Below the pieces are notes generated by a model, which was not told the DNA's origin, ran no database searches, and saw nothing but the letters and a program-made list of their open reading frames with translations. From the NCBI RefSeq assembly GCF_029633825.1, contig NZ_CP090641.1, positions 2,232,001 through 2,296,000 of the forward strand: DNA of 64,000 bases, given 5' to 3'. The stretch is from Burkholderia contaminans (GTDB taxonomy: Bacteria > Pseudomonadota > Gammaproteobacteria > Burkholderiales > Burkholderiaceae). How positions within the stretch are numbered: the stretch's first letter is position 1; the number at the start of each line of letters is the position of its first letter. Position numbers and translations under genes: made by a program. Below are positions 33,732 through 41,507 of this stretch, one piece after another.

Positions 33732-34262
33732 ATGATTGCGTCGGCCAAGGAGGATCATGTCGACCGTGTGGTGGCTCAATGGCGCGACGAACGCCCCGAG
33801 CTCGACGTCGCGTCGATGGAGATCTTCGGCCGGCTCGCGCGGCTTTCCAAGCACTGCGAGAAAGCGCGTACGGAGGCGCTTTCGCCGTTTGGATTCAAGG
33901 AAGGCGAATTCGACGTGCTGGCGACGCTTCGACGTGCCGGCAAGCCTTACGAGCTGTCGCCGACGCAGCTTTACCGCTCGCTCATGATCACGTCCGGCGC
34001 GATCACGAACCGGTTGATGCGCCTGGAGCAGGCCGGCCTCGTCGAGCGTGTGCCGAATCCACAGGACGGCCGGGGCCTGGCCGTGCGGTTGACGCCAGCC
34101 GGCCTCGAGCTGATCGATCGGGCCGTGCGCGTGCACGTGGATACGCAGAATCTGCTGCTCGGAGGGCTCGATGCCGATGGCCGTACGATGCTTGCGGCAC
34201 TCTTGAAGCAGGCGCTGCTCGCGTTGCCGGGTGAGGCACTCCCGCAGGACGACGCCGGTTAG
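33732..34262 (+). CDS. MarR family transcriptional regulator
   Basis: A 176-residue winged-helix regulator. EGEFDVLATLRRAGKPYELS and LYRSLMITSGAITNRLMRLE form the DNA-binding lobe; RVPNPQDGRGLAVRLTPAGLEL is the beta-hairpin wing with the conserved D-x-R motif. Flanking helices form the dimer. ATG at 33732 follows GCGAGGACATTC; 19 in-frame upstream codons overlap the operator region and are unlikely to be translated. It should repress the divergent hydrolase gene and itself. Confidence 0.92.
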   Translation: MIASAKEDHVDRVVAQWRDERPELDVASMEIFGRLARLSKHCEKARTEALSPFGFKEGEFDVLATLRRAGKPYELSPTQLYRSLMITSGAITNRLMRLEQAGLVERVPNPQDGRGLAVRLTPAGLELIDRAVRVHVDTQNLLLGGLDADGRTMLAALLKQALLALPGEALPQDDAG

Positions 34263-34357
34263 GTGGCGGGAAAGGGCGATCGATGATCGCCGCGGTATGA
34301 CCCGGGCGTCGAGGGGAACCGGGAAGAAGTCCAATGACAACAACAACGAGGTAGATC

Positions 34358-35314
34358 GTGCTCAACAGTAACGTATTGCGCCAACTCGACCTGCAAGACG
34401 TGATGGTGTTTCTGTGTCTGTACGAACACAAGAGCGCACGCCGCACCGCCGAGGTCATGAGCATCAGCCAGCCCACCGTCAGCTATTGCCTGAAGCGGTT
34501 GCGCAATTGCTTCCACGACGTGCTCTTCGATGTCGATCACGGCAGCCTCGTCGCGACGGCCAAGGCCGAGGCTATCGAGCCTTATCTGCGAAACGTGATC
34601 GATGCGGTGAACCACTGCGCCGACATGGATGACGACCAGGTGGTCGCCACGACACGCCGCGTGATGCGCGTCTGTGCGCCGGAGTACTTCGAGCTGCTGT
34701 TGCTGCCGGGTGTGCTCGAGTCGTTCATGAAGCGTGGCCGGGAAACCTCGCTGATCGTCGACCGCCTCGGCCGCGATCTGCCGGTGGAACGGCTGCTGGC
34801 CGGCGAAATCGACTTCGCGATCGGCTTCGGTCCCGGCTACCATCGGCTGCATCCCGACCTGCAATGGGAATCGGTCCTTTCCGACACCTTCGTGTGTCTG
34901 ACCGCGTCGCGCAAGCTCGCGCCGTCGACGCGCGTCTCGCTCGACGAATTCTGCGACATGGACCACGTGTTCCCGACGCCGTGGGTATCCGAGCGCAACA
35001 TGATCGACGGCTGGCTCGAAAAGCTGGGCCGCTCGCGCAGTATCGTCGCGCGCGCCAACACGTATCAGGCCTGCCTGAACATCGTCGCGCGGCTGCCGGT
35101 TGCCCTGACGTTGCCGCGGCGCCTGATCCAGTACCTGTCGATTCCGCCGGCCGTGCAGATCTGCGAAGTGCCGCTCGGCTTCCCGACCTTCACGCTGGAC
35201 GTGATCTGGTCGACGCCGATGGAAAAGAACCCCGACATCCGCACCATGCGCACCCTGTTCAAGGATCTCGCGAGCGCCAATGCGCTCGAGCCGGGGGAAT
35301 TGCCGCGCGCGTAG
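34358..35314 (+). CDS. LysR family transcriptional regulator of the TauD-ligase cluster
   Basis: A 318-residue LysR regulator starting with GTG after ACGAGGTAGATC. The helix-turn-helix covers QDVMVFLCLYEHKSARRTAE and SQPTVSYCLKRLRNCFHDVL, close to the NodD/NahR/LinR-like type, and the effector domain starts near RRVMRVCAPEYFELL. It lies immediately upstream of the dioxygenase-ligase cluster in the same direction with 208 bases between, and is its obvious candidate activator. A strong inverted repeat lies in that gap. Confidence 0.92.
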   Translation: MLNSNVLRQLDLQDVMVFLCLYEHKSARRTAEVMSISQPTVSYCLKRLRNCFHDVLFDVDHGSLVATAKAEAIEPYLRNVIDAVNHCADMDDDQVVATTRRVMRVCAPEYFELLLLPGVLESFMKRGRETSLIVDRLGRDLPVERLLAGEIDFAIGFGPGYHRLHPDLQWESVLSDTFVCLTASRKLAPSTRVSLDEFCDMDHVFPTPWVSERNMIDGWLEKLGRSRSIVARANTYQACLNIVARLPVALTLPRRLIQYLSIPPAVQICEVPLGFPTFTLDVIWSTPMEKNPDIRTMRTLFKDLASANALEPGELPRA

Positions 35315-35468
35315 CGTCGACCTGCCGGTGCCGGCCGGCGATCGCCGCCGTCCGGTTTATTGCCGGTGAGGAAGCAAACCCCGGCTTCCTTGCAGGACCC
35401 TAAACAAAATTTACATCCACCATTTAATTTTTAAAACGGTGCGCCCGGCCGTGTCGGTAGATTGGTCA

Positions 35469-35496
35469 GTGTTCGACGAAGCCGTGCTTCGAACAC
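35469..35496 (+). promoter_or_regulatory. Inverted repeat upstream of the dioxygenase gene
   Basis: GTGTTCGA (35469-35476) and TCGAACAC (35489-35496) are perfect 8-base arms; an alternative pairing CGAAG/CTTCG fills the centre. The flanks TTGGTCA and ACTAACCA extend the symmetry imperfectly. It lies 27 bases before the ATG, after an AT-rich stretch at 35401-35436 that could hold the promoter. It could be the operator of the upstream LysR protein or a 5'UTR hairpin. Confidence 0.5.
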
Positions 35497-35522
35497 AAGA
35501 CTAACCACACTGAGAGGCAGCC

Positions 35523-36452
35523 ATGATGGATGTAGTTGACGTAGTCACTGCGCAGGTTCAGCACAAACCGTTGCCGCGTTTCGGCTTCGAGTTGATCGAA
35601 AGTCTCGAGCCCGGTCAAAAGGCGATCGACCTCGTCGATACCGCCCAGTTGTACGACCAGCTCGCCCATTCGGGTGTCGTGATCTATCGCAATTTCGCGG
35701 ATACGCTCGACGATTTCAACCGCTTCGTCAGCCAGCATTCGGCGCGCGTCACGTTCGATCCGGCGCGCAAGACCTCGACGGAAAACACCGCCGAAATCGA
35801 TGCCGGCGAGCTCGAAATGGGCCTGCACCGTGAGAACGGCAACCTGCCGTTCACGCCCGACCTGCAATGGTTCTACTGCCTCGAGCCGGCTCGCGTCGGA
35901 TCCGAGACGACGATCTGTGACGGGCAGCGCGTGCTGCACGAACTGACGCCGGCCGTGCGTCGCCTGTTCGAGCAGCGCCAGATCAAGTATTCGCGCCGCA
36001 TTCCCTGGCCGAATGTACAACGCTTCCTGAGCGTCGAGCTGCAGTTGCCGGCGCACGAAGTGAACGACTCGCATCTCGAGGTCGTCAACCAGCGCGTTCG
36101 AGGCCAGCACTATCGCCGTCTCGACCCGTTTCTCGTGTCGTCGGAGCGTGTGACCGACGCGATTACCACCAGCTGCTTCTCCGGCCGTCGCGCGTTCTGC
36201 AATTCGCTCCTCGGGCCGAGCGTGAACTACGAGCCGCCGCTGATCACGTGGGCCGACGGGTCCGACATCGATTTCGAGGTGTGGGACGAAATCAAGGACG
36301 TGACCGCCCGTTATACGTACGACCTGTTCTGGAACAAGGGCGACATCGTCGTGATCGACAACAGCCGCGTGATGCACGGCCGCCGCCGTCTCGCGGACAC
36401 GGGGCGCCGCATCTTCGGTGCGCAAAGCTATCGCAAGGGAGCAATCGCATGA
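35523..36452 (+). CDS. TauD/TfdA-family Fe(II)/2-oxoglutarate-type dioxygenase
   Basis: A 309-residue dioxygenase. The metal triad is H102-x-E104 (GLHREN) with distal H285 (VMHGRRR), and RRIFGAQSYR carries the Arg that normally binds 2-oxoglutarate. A Glu in place of the usual Asp in HxD occurs in some clavaminate synthase-like members. It should hydroxylate, desaturate or otherwise oxidise a small substrate, possibly amino-acid derived. The stop overlaps the ligase start (ATGA), so the two products are made together. The pairing of a TauD-type oxygenase with an acyl ligase recalls isonitrile and other natural-product pathways, but the product here is not known. Confidence 0.92.
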   Translation: MMDVVDVVTAQVQHKPLPRFGFELIESLEPGQKAIDLVDTAQLYDQLAHSGVVIYRNFADTLDDFNRFVSQHSARVTFDPARKTSTENTAEIDAGELEMGLHRENGNLPFTPDLQWFYCLEPARVGSETTICDGQRVLHELTPAVRRLFEQRQIKYSRRIPWPNVQRFLSVELQLPAHEVNDSHLEVVNQRVRGQHYRRLDPFLVSSERVTDAITTSCFSGRRAFCNSLLGPSVNYEPPLITWADGSDIDFEVWDEIKDVTARYTYDLFWNKGDIVVIDNSRVMHGRRRLADTGRRIFGAQSYRKGAIA

Positions 36453-37924
36453 TCAGCGCACTCATCGAACGTCATTTCGCCGAAGCGCCGAACCGCATTG
36501 TCGTGCGGGAGATGGACGGCCGTGAATACTCGCTGGACGAACTGCGCGCGGACGTCGCGCGGATCGCCGGCAAGCTGGAGGAGGTGTACGGCGATTGCAG
36601 CGGCCTCGTGTTCGGTATTGCCGCGCGCTCCAGCTACACGTGGGTGGCGACGATGCTCGCGATTTTCCGCGTGAAGGCGGTGCTTCTGCCGGTGCCGATC
36701 GAGTTTTCCGACGAGCAGATCGGCAGCCTGCTGCACAAGGCAACCGCGATCTTCGCGCAGGATGCGAAAACCGCCGCACGCATCGGTTCGATCCTGCCGG
36801 GCATCTCGTGCATCGACGCCGCGAGCGAGCGCGAAGGTTGGCCCGCGGCGGGCGCACCCACCGGCGAGCGAATCGAGCCGGGCATCTGCGGGATCATCCA
36901 TACGTCCGGTACGACGTCGAAGCCGAAGGGCGTGAAGATCCGCGACGAGGCGGTCGGCCTGCTCGTGACGAACGTGCTGAAGCGCGTGCCGGCCGGGCCG
37001 CTCGACTACCTGTCGATCGTGCCGATGAGCCTGCTGATCGAACAGGTGCTCGGCGTGTTCCTGCCGGTGCTGTCCGGCGGCTCGCTGACGCTGATGCCCG
37101 CGAACTACGCGGAGTACGGCGCACGCAGCGGCAATGCGCGCGACTACCTGGACCTGATCGCCCGCGTCGATCCGAACTTCCTGTACCTGCCGCCGAAGCT
37201 GCTCGAGGAGGCCGATGCGTTGCTGGAGTCGACCGGTACGACGCAACTGTTCGGCCGCCGCAATCCGCACATCATCACGGGCGGCGCGAAGATTCCGGCC
37301 ACCGTGCTCGAATCGCTGGACAAGCGCGGCGTGCAGGTTTACGAAGCGTACGGGCTCAGCGAGAACAGTTCGATCATCTCGCTGAACTACCCGGGGCAGC
37401 GCCGCATCGGCTCGGCCGGGACGCTGCTCGACGGGATCGTGCCGGTGATCGTCGATGGCGAGCTGCGCGTGCGCACGCCGACGCTCTGCGCGGGCTATTA
37501 CAACTCGGACGATACGTCGTGCGAGCTGACCGACGGCTACCTGCATACCGGTGACATCGCCGAGATCGTCGATGGTTTCCTGTACATCACGGGCCGCAAG
37601 AAGCACGTGATCATCCTGTCGACGGCGCGCAACATCTCGCCGGAGTGGGTGGAGACGGTCTACAAGGAAAGCGCGCTGATCGACGACATCGTGGTGTTCG
37701 GCGAAGGGCGCGAAGAGCCGGCGGCGATCGTGCTGTCCGCGCACGACGAAGCGGCGGTACGCGACGAGATGGCGCGGCTCGAACCGCGGCTCGCGGATTT
37801 CGCGCGCGTGCGGCGCGTCCGGGTCGTGACGGACATCGAGCGTTTCCGCAAGGATTACTACACGGTCACCGGGCGGCCGCGCCGTCAGCTGATCGAGCGC
37901 GATCACGCGGCGTCGCTTTATTGA
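36449..37924 (+). CDS. AMP-binding (ANL superfamily) acyl/aminoacyl ligase
   Basis: A 491-residue adenylating enzyme. IIHTSGTTSKPKGVKI is the ATP-binding P-loop, YEAYGLSENSSI is motif A5, GYLHTGDIAEI the A7/A8 Asp motif, GRKKHVIILSTARNISPEWVE the hinge, and RKDYYTVTGRPRR contains the C-terminal lysine region. It activates a carboxylic acid as acyl-adenylate and passes it to CoA, a carrier protein or directly to an acceptor. No carrier protein gene is present. It overlaps the dioxygenase gene by four bases and is followed after 13 bases by the hemolysin-like gene, forming one operon. Confidence 0.92.
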   Translation: MISALIERHFAEAPNRIVVREMDGREYSLDELRADVARIAGKLEEVYGDCSGLVFGIAARSSYTWVATMLAIFRVKAVLLPVPIEFSDEQIGSLLHKATAIFAQDAKTAARIGSILPGISCIDAASEREGWPAAGAPTGERIEPGICGIIHTSGTTSKPKGVKIRDEAVGLLVTNVLKRVPAGPLDYLSIVPMSLLIEQVLGVFLPVLSGGSLTLMPANYAEYGARSGNARDYLDLIARVDPNFLYLPPKLLEEADALLESTGTTQLFGRRNPHIITGGAKIPATVLESLDKRGVQVYEAYGLSENSSIISLNYPGQRRIGSAGTLLDGIVPVIVDGELRVRTPTLCAGYYNSDDTSCELTDGYLHTGDIAEIVDGFLYITGRKKHVIILSTARNISPEWVETVYKESALIDDIVVFGEGREEPAAIVLSAHDEAAVRDEMARLEPRLADFARVRRVRVVTDIERFRKDYYTVTGRPRRQLIERDHAASLY

Positions 37925-37937
37925 CCGGGAGCCGAAC

Positions 37938-38564
37938 GTGCACATCGTACGAAGCTTTCATCCGGGCCAGGACGCTTATCGCGAGATGCAGCTCGCGGTC
38001 TCGCAGCACTACTACCAGGCGCACGGCGCGCGTCCGGAGCCTCGCCCGGACCAGTTCTGGTGCCTGACCGACCGCAAGATGACGTTGCCCGGCTACGCGT
38101 GCCTGGGGCTCAGCTGGGGCGACAGCGCCCCGCTGTTCTCCGAGCACTACCTCGACGAATCGCTGACGAGCCTTTACGGGCTGTCGCGTGCGGAGCTGGT
38201 CGAACTCGGGCAGTTCTCGTCGTTCGGCGCGAAGGGCGCGGGGCGCTACCTGATCGCGAACGTGTTCCGCACGCTGGCTCAGCATCACTACCGGTACGTG
38301 CTGATGACGGCGACGGAGCGGGTGCGTCACATCGTGCAGTCGTTGCAAATCGCCTATGACGATCTCGGCCCCGCGTGCGTGAGCCGGGTACGTGACCGAC
38401 ATGTCGACTGGGGTACGTACTACGACAACTCGCCGCGCGTCATCATGGTGAAGATCGACGACATGGCCAGGCGCAACGATTTGCCGATGTGGAGCCCGCT
38501 CGATGATCCGCCGTCGGCCCGCATGCCGCTGAGGCAGGTCGAATGCACCGCAAACGGTCACTGA
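37938..38564 (+). CDS. Thermostable hemolysin-like protein (GNAT-fold family PF12261)
   Basis: A 208-residue protein matching the thermostable hemolysin (delta-VPH) family: FHPGQDAYREMQLAV near the N-terminus, YACLGLSWGDSAPLFSEHYL, then LVELGQFSSFGAKGAGRYLI and YVLMTATERVRHIVQSL. The family belongs to the acetyltransferase clan and resembles acyl-homoserine lactone synthases in fold, so acyl transfer is more plausible than lysis. There is no signal peptide. GTG at 37938 follows GGGAGCC. Next to a ligase that would make acyl-AMP or acyl-CoA, it is the natural candidate for an acyl acceptor enzyme; that is inference. Confidence 0.85.
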   Translation: MHIVRSFHPGQDAYREMQLAVSQHYYQAHGARPEPRPDQFWCLTDRKMTLPGYACLGLSWGDSAPLFSEHYLDESLTSLYGLSRAELVELGQFSSFGAKGAGRYLIANVFRTLAQHHYRYVLMTATERVRHIVQSLQIAYDDLGPACVSRVRDRHVDWGTYYDNSPRVIMVKIDDMARRNDLPMWSPLDDPPSARMPLRQVECTANGH

Positions 38565-38621
38565 TCCCGATGGGCCGCACGCATGCGCGTCGGCCTGTCA
38601 TGTCATTTCAGGAACGTCCCC

Positions 38622-39812
38622 ATGTCCGACTCAAATAGATACGAAAACTTCCTCGTGTTCCTGGCGCCGCTGATCAACAGCGTCGGCGGGATCGCGATCG
38701 ACCTGTATGCGCCGAGCATTCCGGCCATCGGTCGAGAACTCAACGTCATGCCGAGCATGATGCAGAACACGATCACGATTACGCTCGTGTTCTATGCGAT
38801 CGGCCAGCTCGCGTTCGGCATGCTGGCCGACTGGTGGGGCCGGCGCCCGTCGGTACTCTTCGGCCTTGCGCTGTTCATCGCCGGCAGCGCGCTCGCGGTC
38901 GTCGCGCCGTCGTTCGAGGTGCTGATGGCGGGACGCGCGATCCAGGGCTTCGCGATCGGCTCATGCCAGGTCGTCGCGCGCGCCGTGCTGGTCGACCGGC
39001 TGAAGGGCGACCGCTTCCGCGTCGCGATCGTCTACCTCAGCCTGGCGTTCGGGCTCGGCCCGGTGATCGCGCCGTACATCGGCGGACACGTGCAGGAGTG
39101 GGCCGGCTGGCGCTGGAACTTCGTCGTGTACTGCGGCTACGGGCTCGTCGTGCTGTCGTTCGCGTTCGTGGGCCTGCGCGAGACGCTGCGGCCGGAGTTG
39201 CGGCGCACGCCGCGGCAAACCATCGCGGGCTATCGCGAGATCCTGTCCGATTCGCACTTCCAGTCGGCTGTCGCGATGCTCGGGATGAGCTTCTCGGCGT
39301 TCCTGATGTGGAACGTGATCGGGCCGTACATCGTGCAGTTCCGCCTCGGGCATTCCGCGTCGTACTTCGGCTCGACCGCGCTCGGCGTCGGGCTGTGCTA
39401 CCTCGGCGGCACGACGCTGAACCGGAGCCTGATCCGGCGCTACAGCGGCGAGCAGCTGATGCGCGGCGGCATCGCGATCTTTGCGCTCGGGGTGGCGTGC
39501 GTGGCGTCGAGCGGCGGCGAGCTGATCCTGGTGACCGCACTCGGCGGGATCATGCTGATCGCGTTTGCGCAGGGCTTCATCTTCTCCAACGCGATGGCGC
39601 GCTCGATGGCCCTGTTCCCGGGCCGCGCGGGCGCCGCCGCGAGCCTGCAGGGGTGCCTGATGCTCGCGCTCGGCTCGATCGTGTCGGGCGTCGTCAGCGC
39701 GCTGCCCATCGAGACGAATGCGGCGATTGCCGTCATGTTCGCGTGCCTGCTGGGCGTGACCATGATCGGCTTCAGGCAACTGCATCGCCTGCATCCGCAG
39801 GTGGCGCGATGA
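38622..39812 (+). CDS. MFS transporter, Bcr/CflA drug-efflux type
   Basis: A 396-residue transporter with 12 hydrophobic helices. IDLYAPSIPAIGRELN in the first helix and loop, GMLADWWGRRPSVLFGLALF (MFS signature in loop 2-3), GFAIGSCQVVARAVLVDRL in helix 4-5 and the antiporter motif GPVIAPYIGG place it in the DHA1 Bcr/CflA group. It should export a small molecule by proton antiport, likely the product of the three enzymes before it. ATG at 38622 follows CAGGAAC; an ATG 39 bases upstream is less likely. The DoxX gene overlaps its stop. Confidence 0.92.
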   Translation: MSDSNRYENFLVFLAPLINSVGGIAIDLYAPSIPAIGRELNVMPSMMQNTITITLVFYAIGQLAFGMLADWWGRRPSVLFGLALFIAGSALAVVAPSFEVLMAGRAIQGFAIGSCQVVARAVLVDRLKGDRFRVAIVYLSLAFGLGPVIAPYIGGHVQEWAGWRWNFVVYCGYGLVVLSFAFVGLRETLRPELRRTPRQTIAGYREILSDSHFQSAVAMLGMSFSAFLMWNVIGPYIVQFRLGHSASYFGSTALGVGLCYLGGTTLNRSLIRRYSGEQLMRGGIAIFALGVACVASSGGELILVTALGGIMLIAFAQGFIFSNAMARSMALFPGRAGAAASLQGCLMLALGSIVSGVVSALPIETNAAIAVMFACLLGVTMIGFRQLHRLHPQVAR

Positions 39813-40243
39813 AGGCCGCCGTCGCGCTCGCGCTGCGGCTCGTCCTCGGCGCGTTCTGGATCTGGGCCGGCTCGACGAAGATCGTCGGGCACTTCGACGC
39901 GGGGCCCTTCCTGAGCGCTGCCGTCTCGCGATCCACAGTGGCGCCCGAAGCCGTGCGGCTCGCGCTGGCCGGCGCGATCGGACACGTCGCGCTTCCGCAC
40001 GTCGTCGCGGTCAACCTGGTCGTGCCCTGGCTCGAACTGGCGGCAGGGCTGTCGATCCTGCTCGGCATCGCAACCGCGTGGGGGGTTGCCGGCGCGGCGG
40101 CGATGTCGGTGCTGTTCCTCATGTGCGGGGCGGTCAGTACCAATCCATTGCTGCTGTTCGGCGCCGTGCTGTTGGCGATGTTTCACCCGTATGCGCGCGC
40201 ATGGACCCTTCATGCGTCGCGATCGCCTGCCACGACTATCTGA
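39809..40243 (+). CDS. DoxX family membrane protein (MexG-like)
   Basis: A 144-residue protein with four hydrophobic helices: LALRLVLGAFWIWAGSTKI, AVNLVVPWLELAAGLSILLG, TAWGVAGAAAMSVLFLM and LLLFGAVLLAMFHPY. This is the DoxX/MauE-like pattern. Its start overlaps the MFS stop (ATGA). MexG of the Pseudomonas MexGHI-OpmD pump is also a DoxX-like protein of similar size encoded next to the RND genes, as here. A strong terminator separates it from the RND operon, so it belongs to the biosynthetic transcript. Confidence 0.85.
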   Translation: MKAAVALALRLVLGAFWIWAGSTKIVGHFDAGPFLSAAVSRSTVAPEAVRLALAGAIGHVALPHVVAVNLVVPWLELAAGLSILLGIATAWGVAGAAAMSVLFLMCGAVSTNPLLLFGAVLLAMFHPYARAWTLHASRSPATTI

Positions 40244-40265
40244 TCTCGTGGCGGGTGTCTTTTCG

Positions 40266-40303
40266 CCGCATGTCCCGTTCGTCCCGGGCATGCGGTTTTT
40301 TTT
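40266..40303 (+). terminator. Strong rho-independent terminator after the biosynthesis/export operon
   Basis: CCGCATG/CATGCGG arms, with CCCG/CGGG extending the stem after a one-base bulge, are followed by eight T residues. It closes the transcript that starts before the dioxygenase gene. Confidence 0.85.
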
Positions 40304-40344
40304 CGTGTCAGGCGCGCGAAATATTTAAACGGGAATTCAAAAAA

Positions 40345-40388
40345 TTGACATCCGGGGGAGGCCGCTCCACACACACTGATGTCATGAC
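40345..40388 (+). promoter_or_regulatory. Promoter and operator region of the RND operon
   Basis: TTGACA at 40345-40350 is a consensus -35 box; the -10 box near 40368-40378 is weak, which suggests an activator. TGACATC (40346-40352) and GATGTCA (40378-40384) are perfect inverted arms, and GTCATGAC at 40381-40388 is a palindrome. One or both may be a regulator site for the pump genes. Confidence 0.45.
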
Positions 40389-40409
40389 TGATTCATTGGG
40401 GAGATATCG

Positions 40410-41507
40410 GTGAGACGCTCAATGTTTTTTACCGCGGGCGCGTTGATCGTCCTGTTTGGCGCGTTGTTCCTGTGGCGCACGGAACGTGTATCGGCTGCCG
40501 ACCGGCCTGCGGCGCCACCGGCGCCGTTGCCGGTCGAAACCGTCGTCGTGAACCCGGAGGCGACGGCGCCCACGCTCGACGCGGTCGGCTCGCTCGAGGC
40601 GGTCCGTCAGGTGACCATCGCGCCGGAAGTCGCGGGGCGCATCGTCGGCATCCAGTTCGTCGCGGGCTCGCGCGTGAGTGCCGGGCAAACACTCGTGCAG
40701 CTTTACGATGCGCCCGAGCAGGCGAAGCTCGCCGGGCTGCAGGCGAAGGCCGACTATACGCGCCGGCAGTTCGCACGCGCCGAGCAGCTCGTGCCGAACG
40801 GCGCCGAGCCGAAGGCGACATTCGACGCACGCCGCTATGAACTCGACGCCGCGCGCGCCGATATCCGCGAGACCCAGGCGGTCATTACGCAGAAGTTGAT
40901 CCGCGCGCCGTTCTCCGGCGTGATCGGCCTGCGCCGCGTGAACCTCGGCCAGTACCTGAACCCGGGCGACGCGATCGCGACGCTCACGGATCTCGACGTG
41001 TTGTACGCGAACTTCACGGTGCCGCAGAAGGCGTTGAGCCGCGTGGCGCTCGGCCAGACCGTGCGCGTGACGGCGGATGCGTATCCGGGCCGGACGTTCG
41101 AAGGGCGCGTGACCGCGATCGAGCCGCAGGTCGGCGACGAGACCCGCAACATCACCGTGCAGGCCACGGTGGCCAATTCCGGCCAGTTGCTGCGCCCGGG
41201 GATGTATATCGACGCGCATCTGGCGCTGCCGGGTCGCGACGCGGTGATCAGCGTGCCCGATACCGCGGTGCAGACCTCGCAGGCGGGCGACACCGTGGTC
41301 GTGGTCGAGCAGCGCGACGGGCGCGGTGTCGGCGTGGCGCGCGTGCGCCAGGTGCGGACCGGCGCGCGCGAGCGTGGCCGCATCGTCATCGACGACGGGC
41401 TGCGCGCCGGCGACGTGGTCGTGACGACCGGGCAGTTGCGCGTCGCGCCGGGCGCGAAGGTGCAGGCGCAGGCCGATGCGTCCACGCAACGGGAGACGGT
41501 GCGATGA
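40410..41507 (+). CDS. RND efflux pump periplasmic adaptor (membrane fusion protein)
   Basis: A 365-residue adaptor. An N-terminal hydrophobic anchor (FFTAGALIVLFGALFLW) precedes the lipoyl half-domain (VTIAPEVAGRIVGIQFVAG), an alpha hairpin (residues about 105-150), the second lipoyl half (LIRAPFSGVIGLRRVNLGQYL), a beta-barrel and a membrane-proximal domain. It links the inner-membrane pump to the outer-membrane channel. GTG at 40410 follows GGGGAGATATCG. The size equals MexH (about 370). The permease gene overlaps by four bases. Confidence 0.94.
   Translation: MRRSMFFTAGALIVLFGALFLWRTERVSAADRPAAPPAPLPVETVVVNPEATAPTLDAVGSLEAVRQVTIAPEVAGRIVGIQFVAGSRVSAGQTLVQLYDAPEQAKLAGLQAKADYTRRQFARAEQLVPNGAEPKATFDARRYELDAARADIRETQAVITQKLIRAPFSGVIGLRRVNLGQYLNPGDAIATLTDLDVLYANFTVPQKALSRVALGQTVRVTADAYPGRTFEGRVTAIEPQVGDETRNITVQATVANSGQLLRPGMYIDAHLALPGRDAVISVPDTAVQTSQAGDTVVVVEQRDGRGVGVARVRQVRTGARERGRIVIDDGLRAGDVVVTTGQLRVAPGAKVQAQADASTQRETVR

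Noticed and set aside
37938..38564. True pore-forming hemolysin
   Set aside because: No signal peptide, GNAT-type fold family and enzymatic gene context make a lytic role unlikely.
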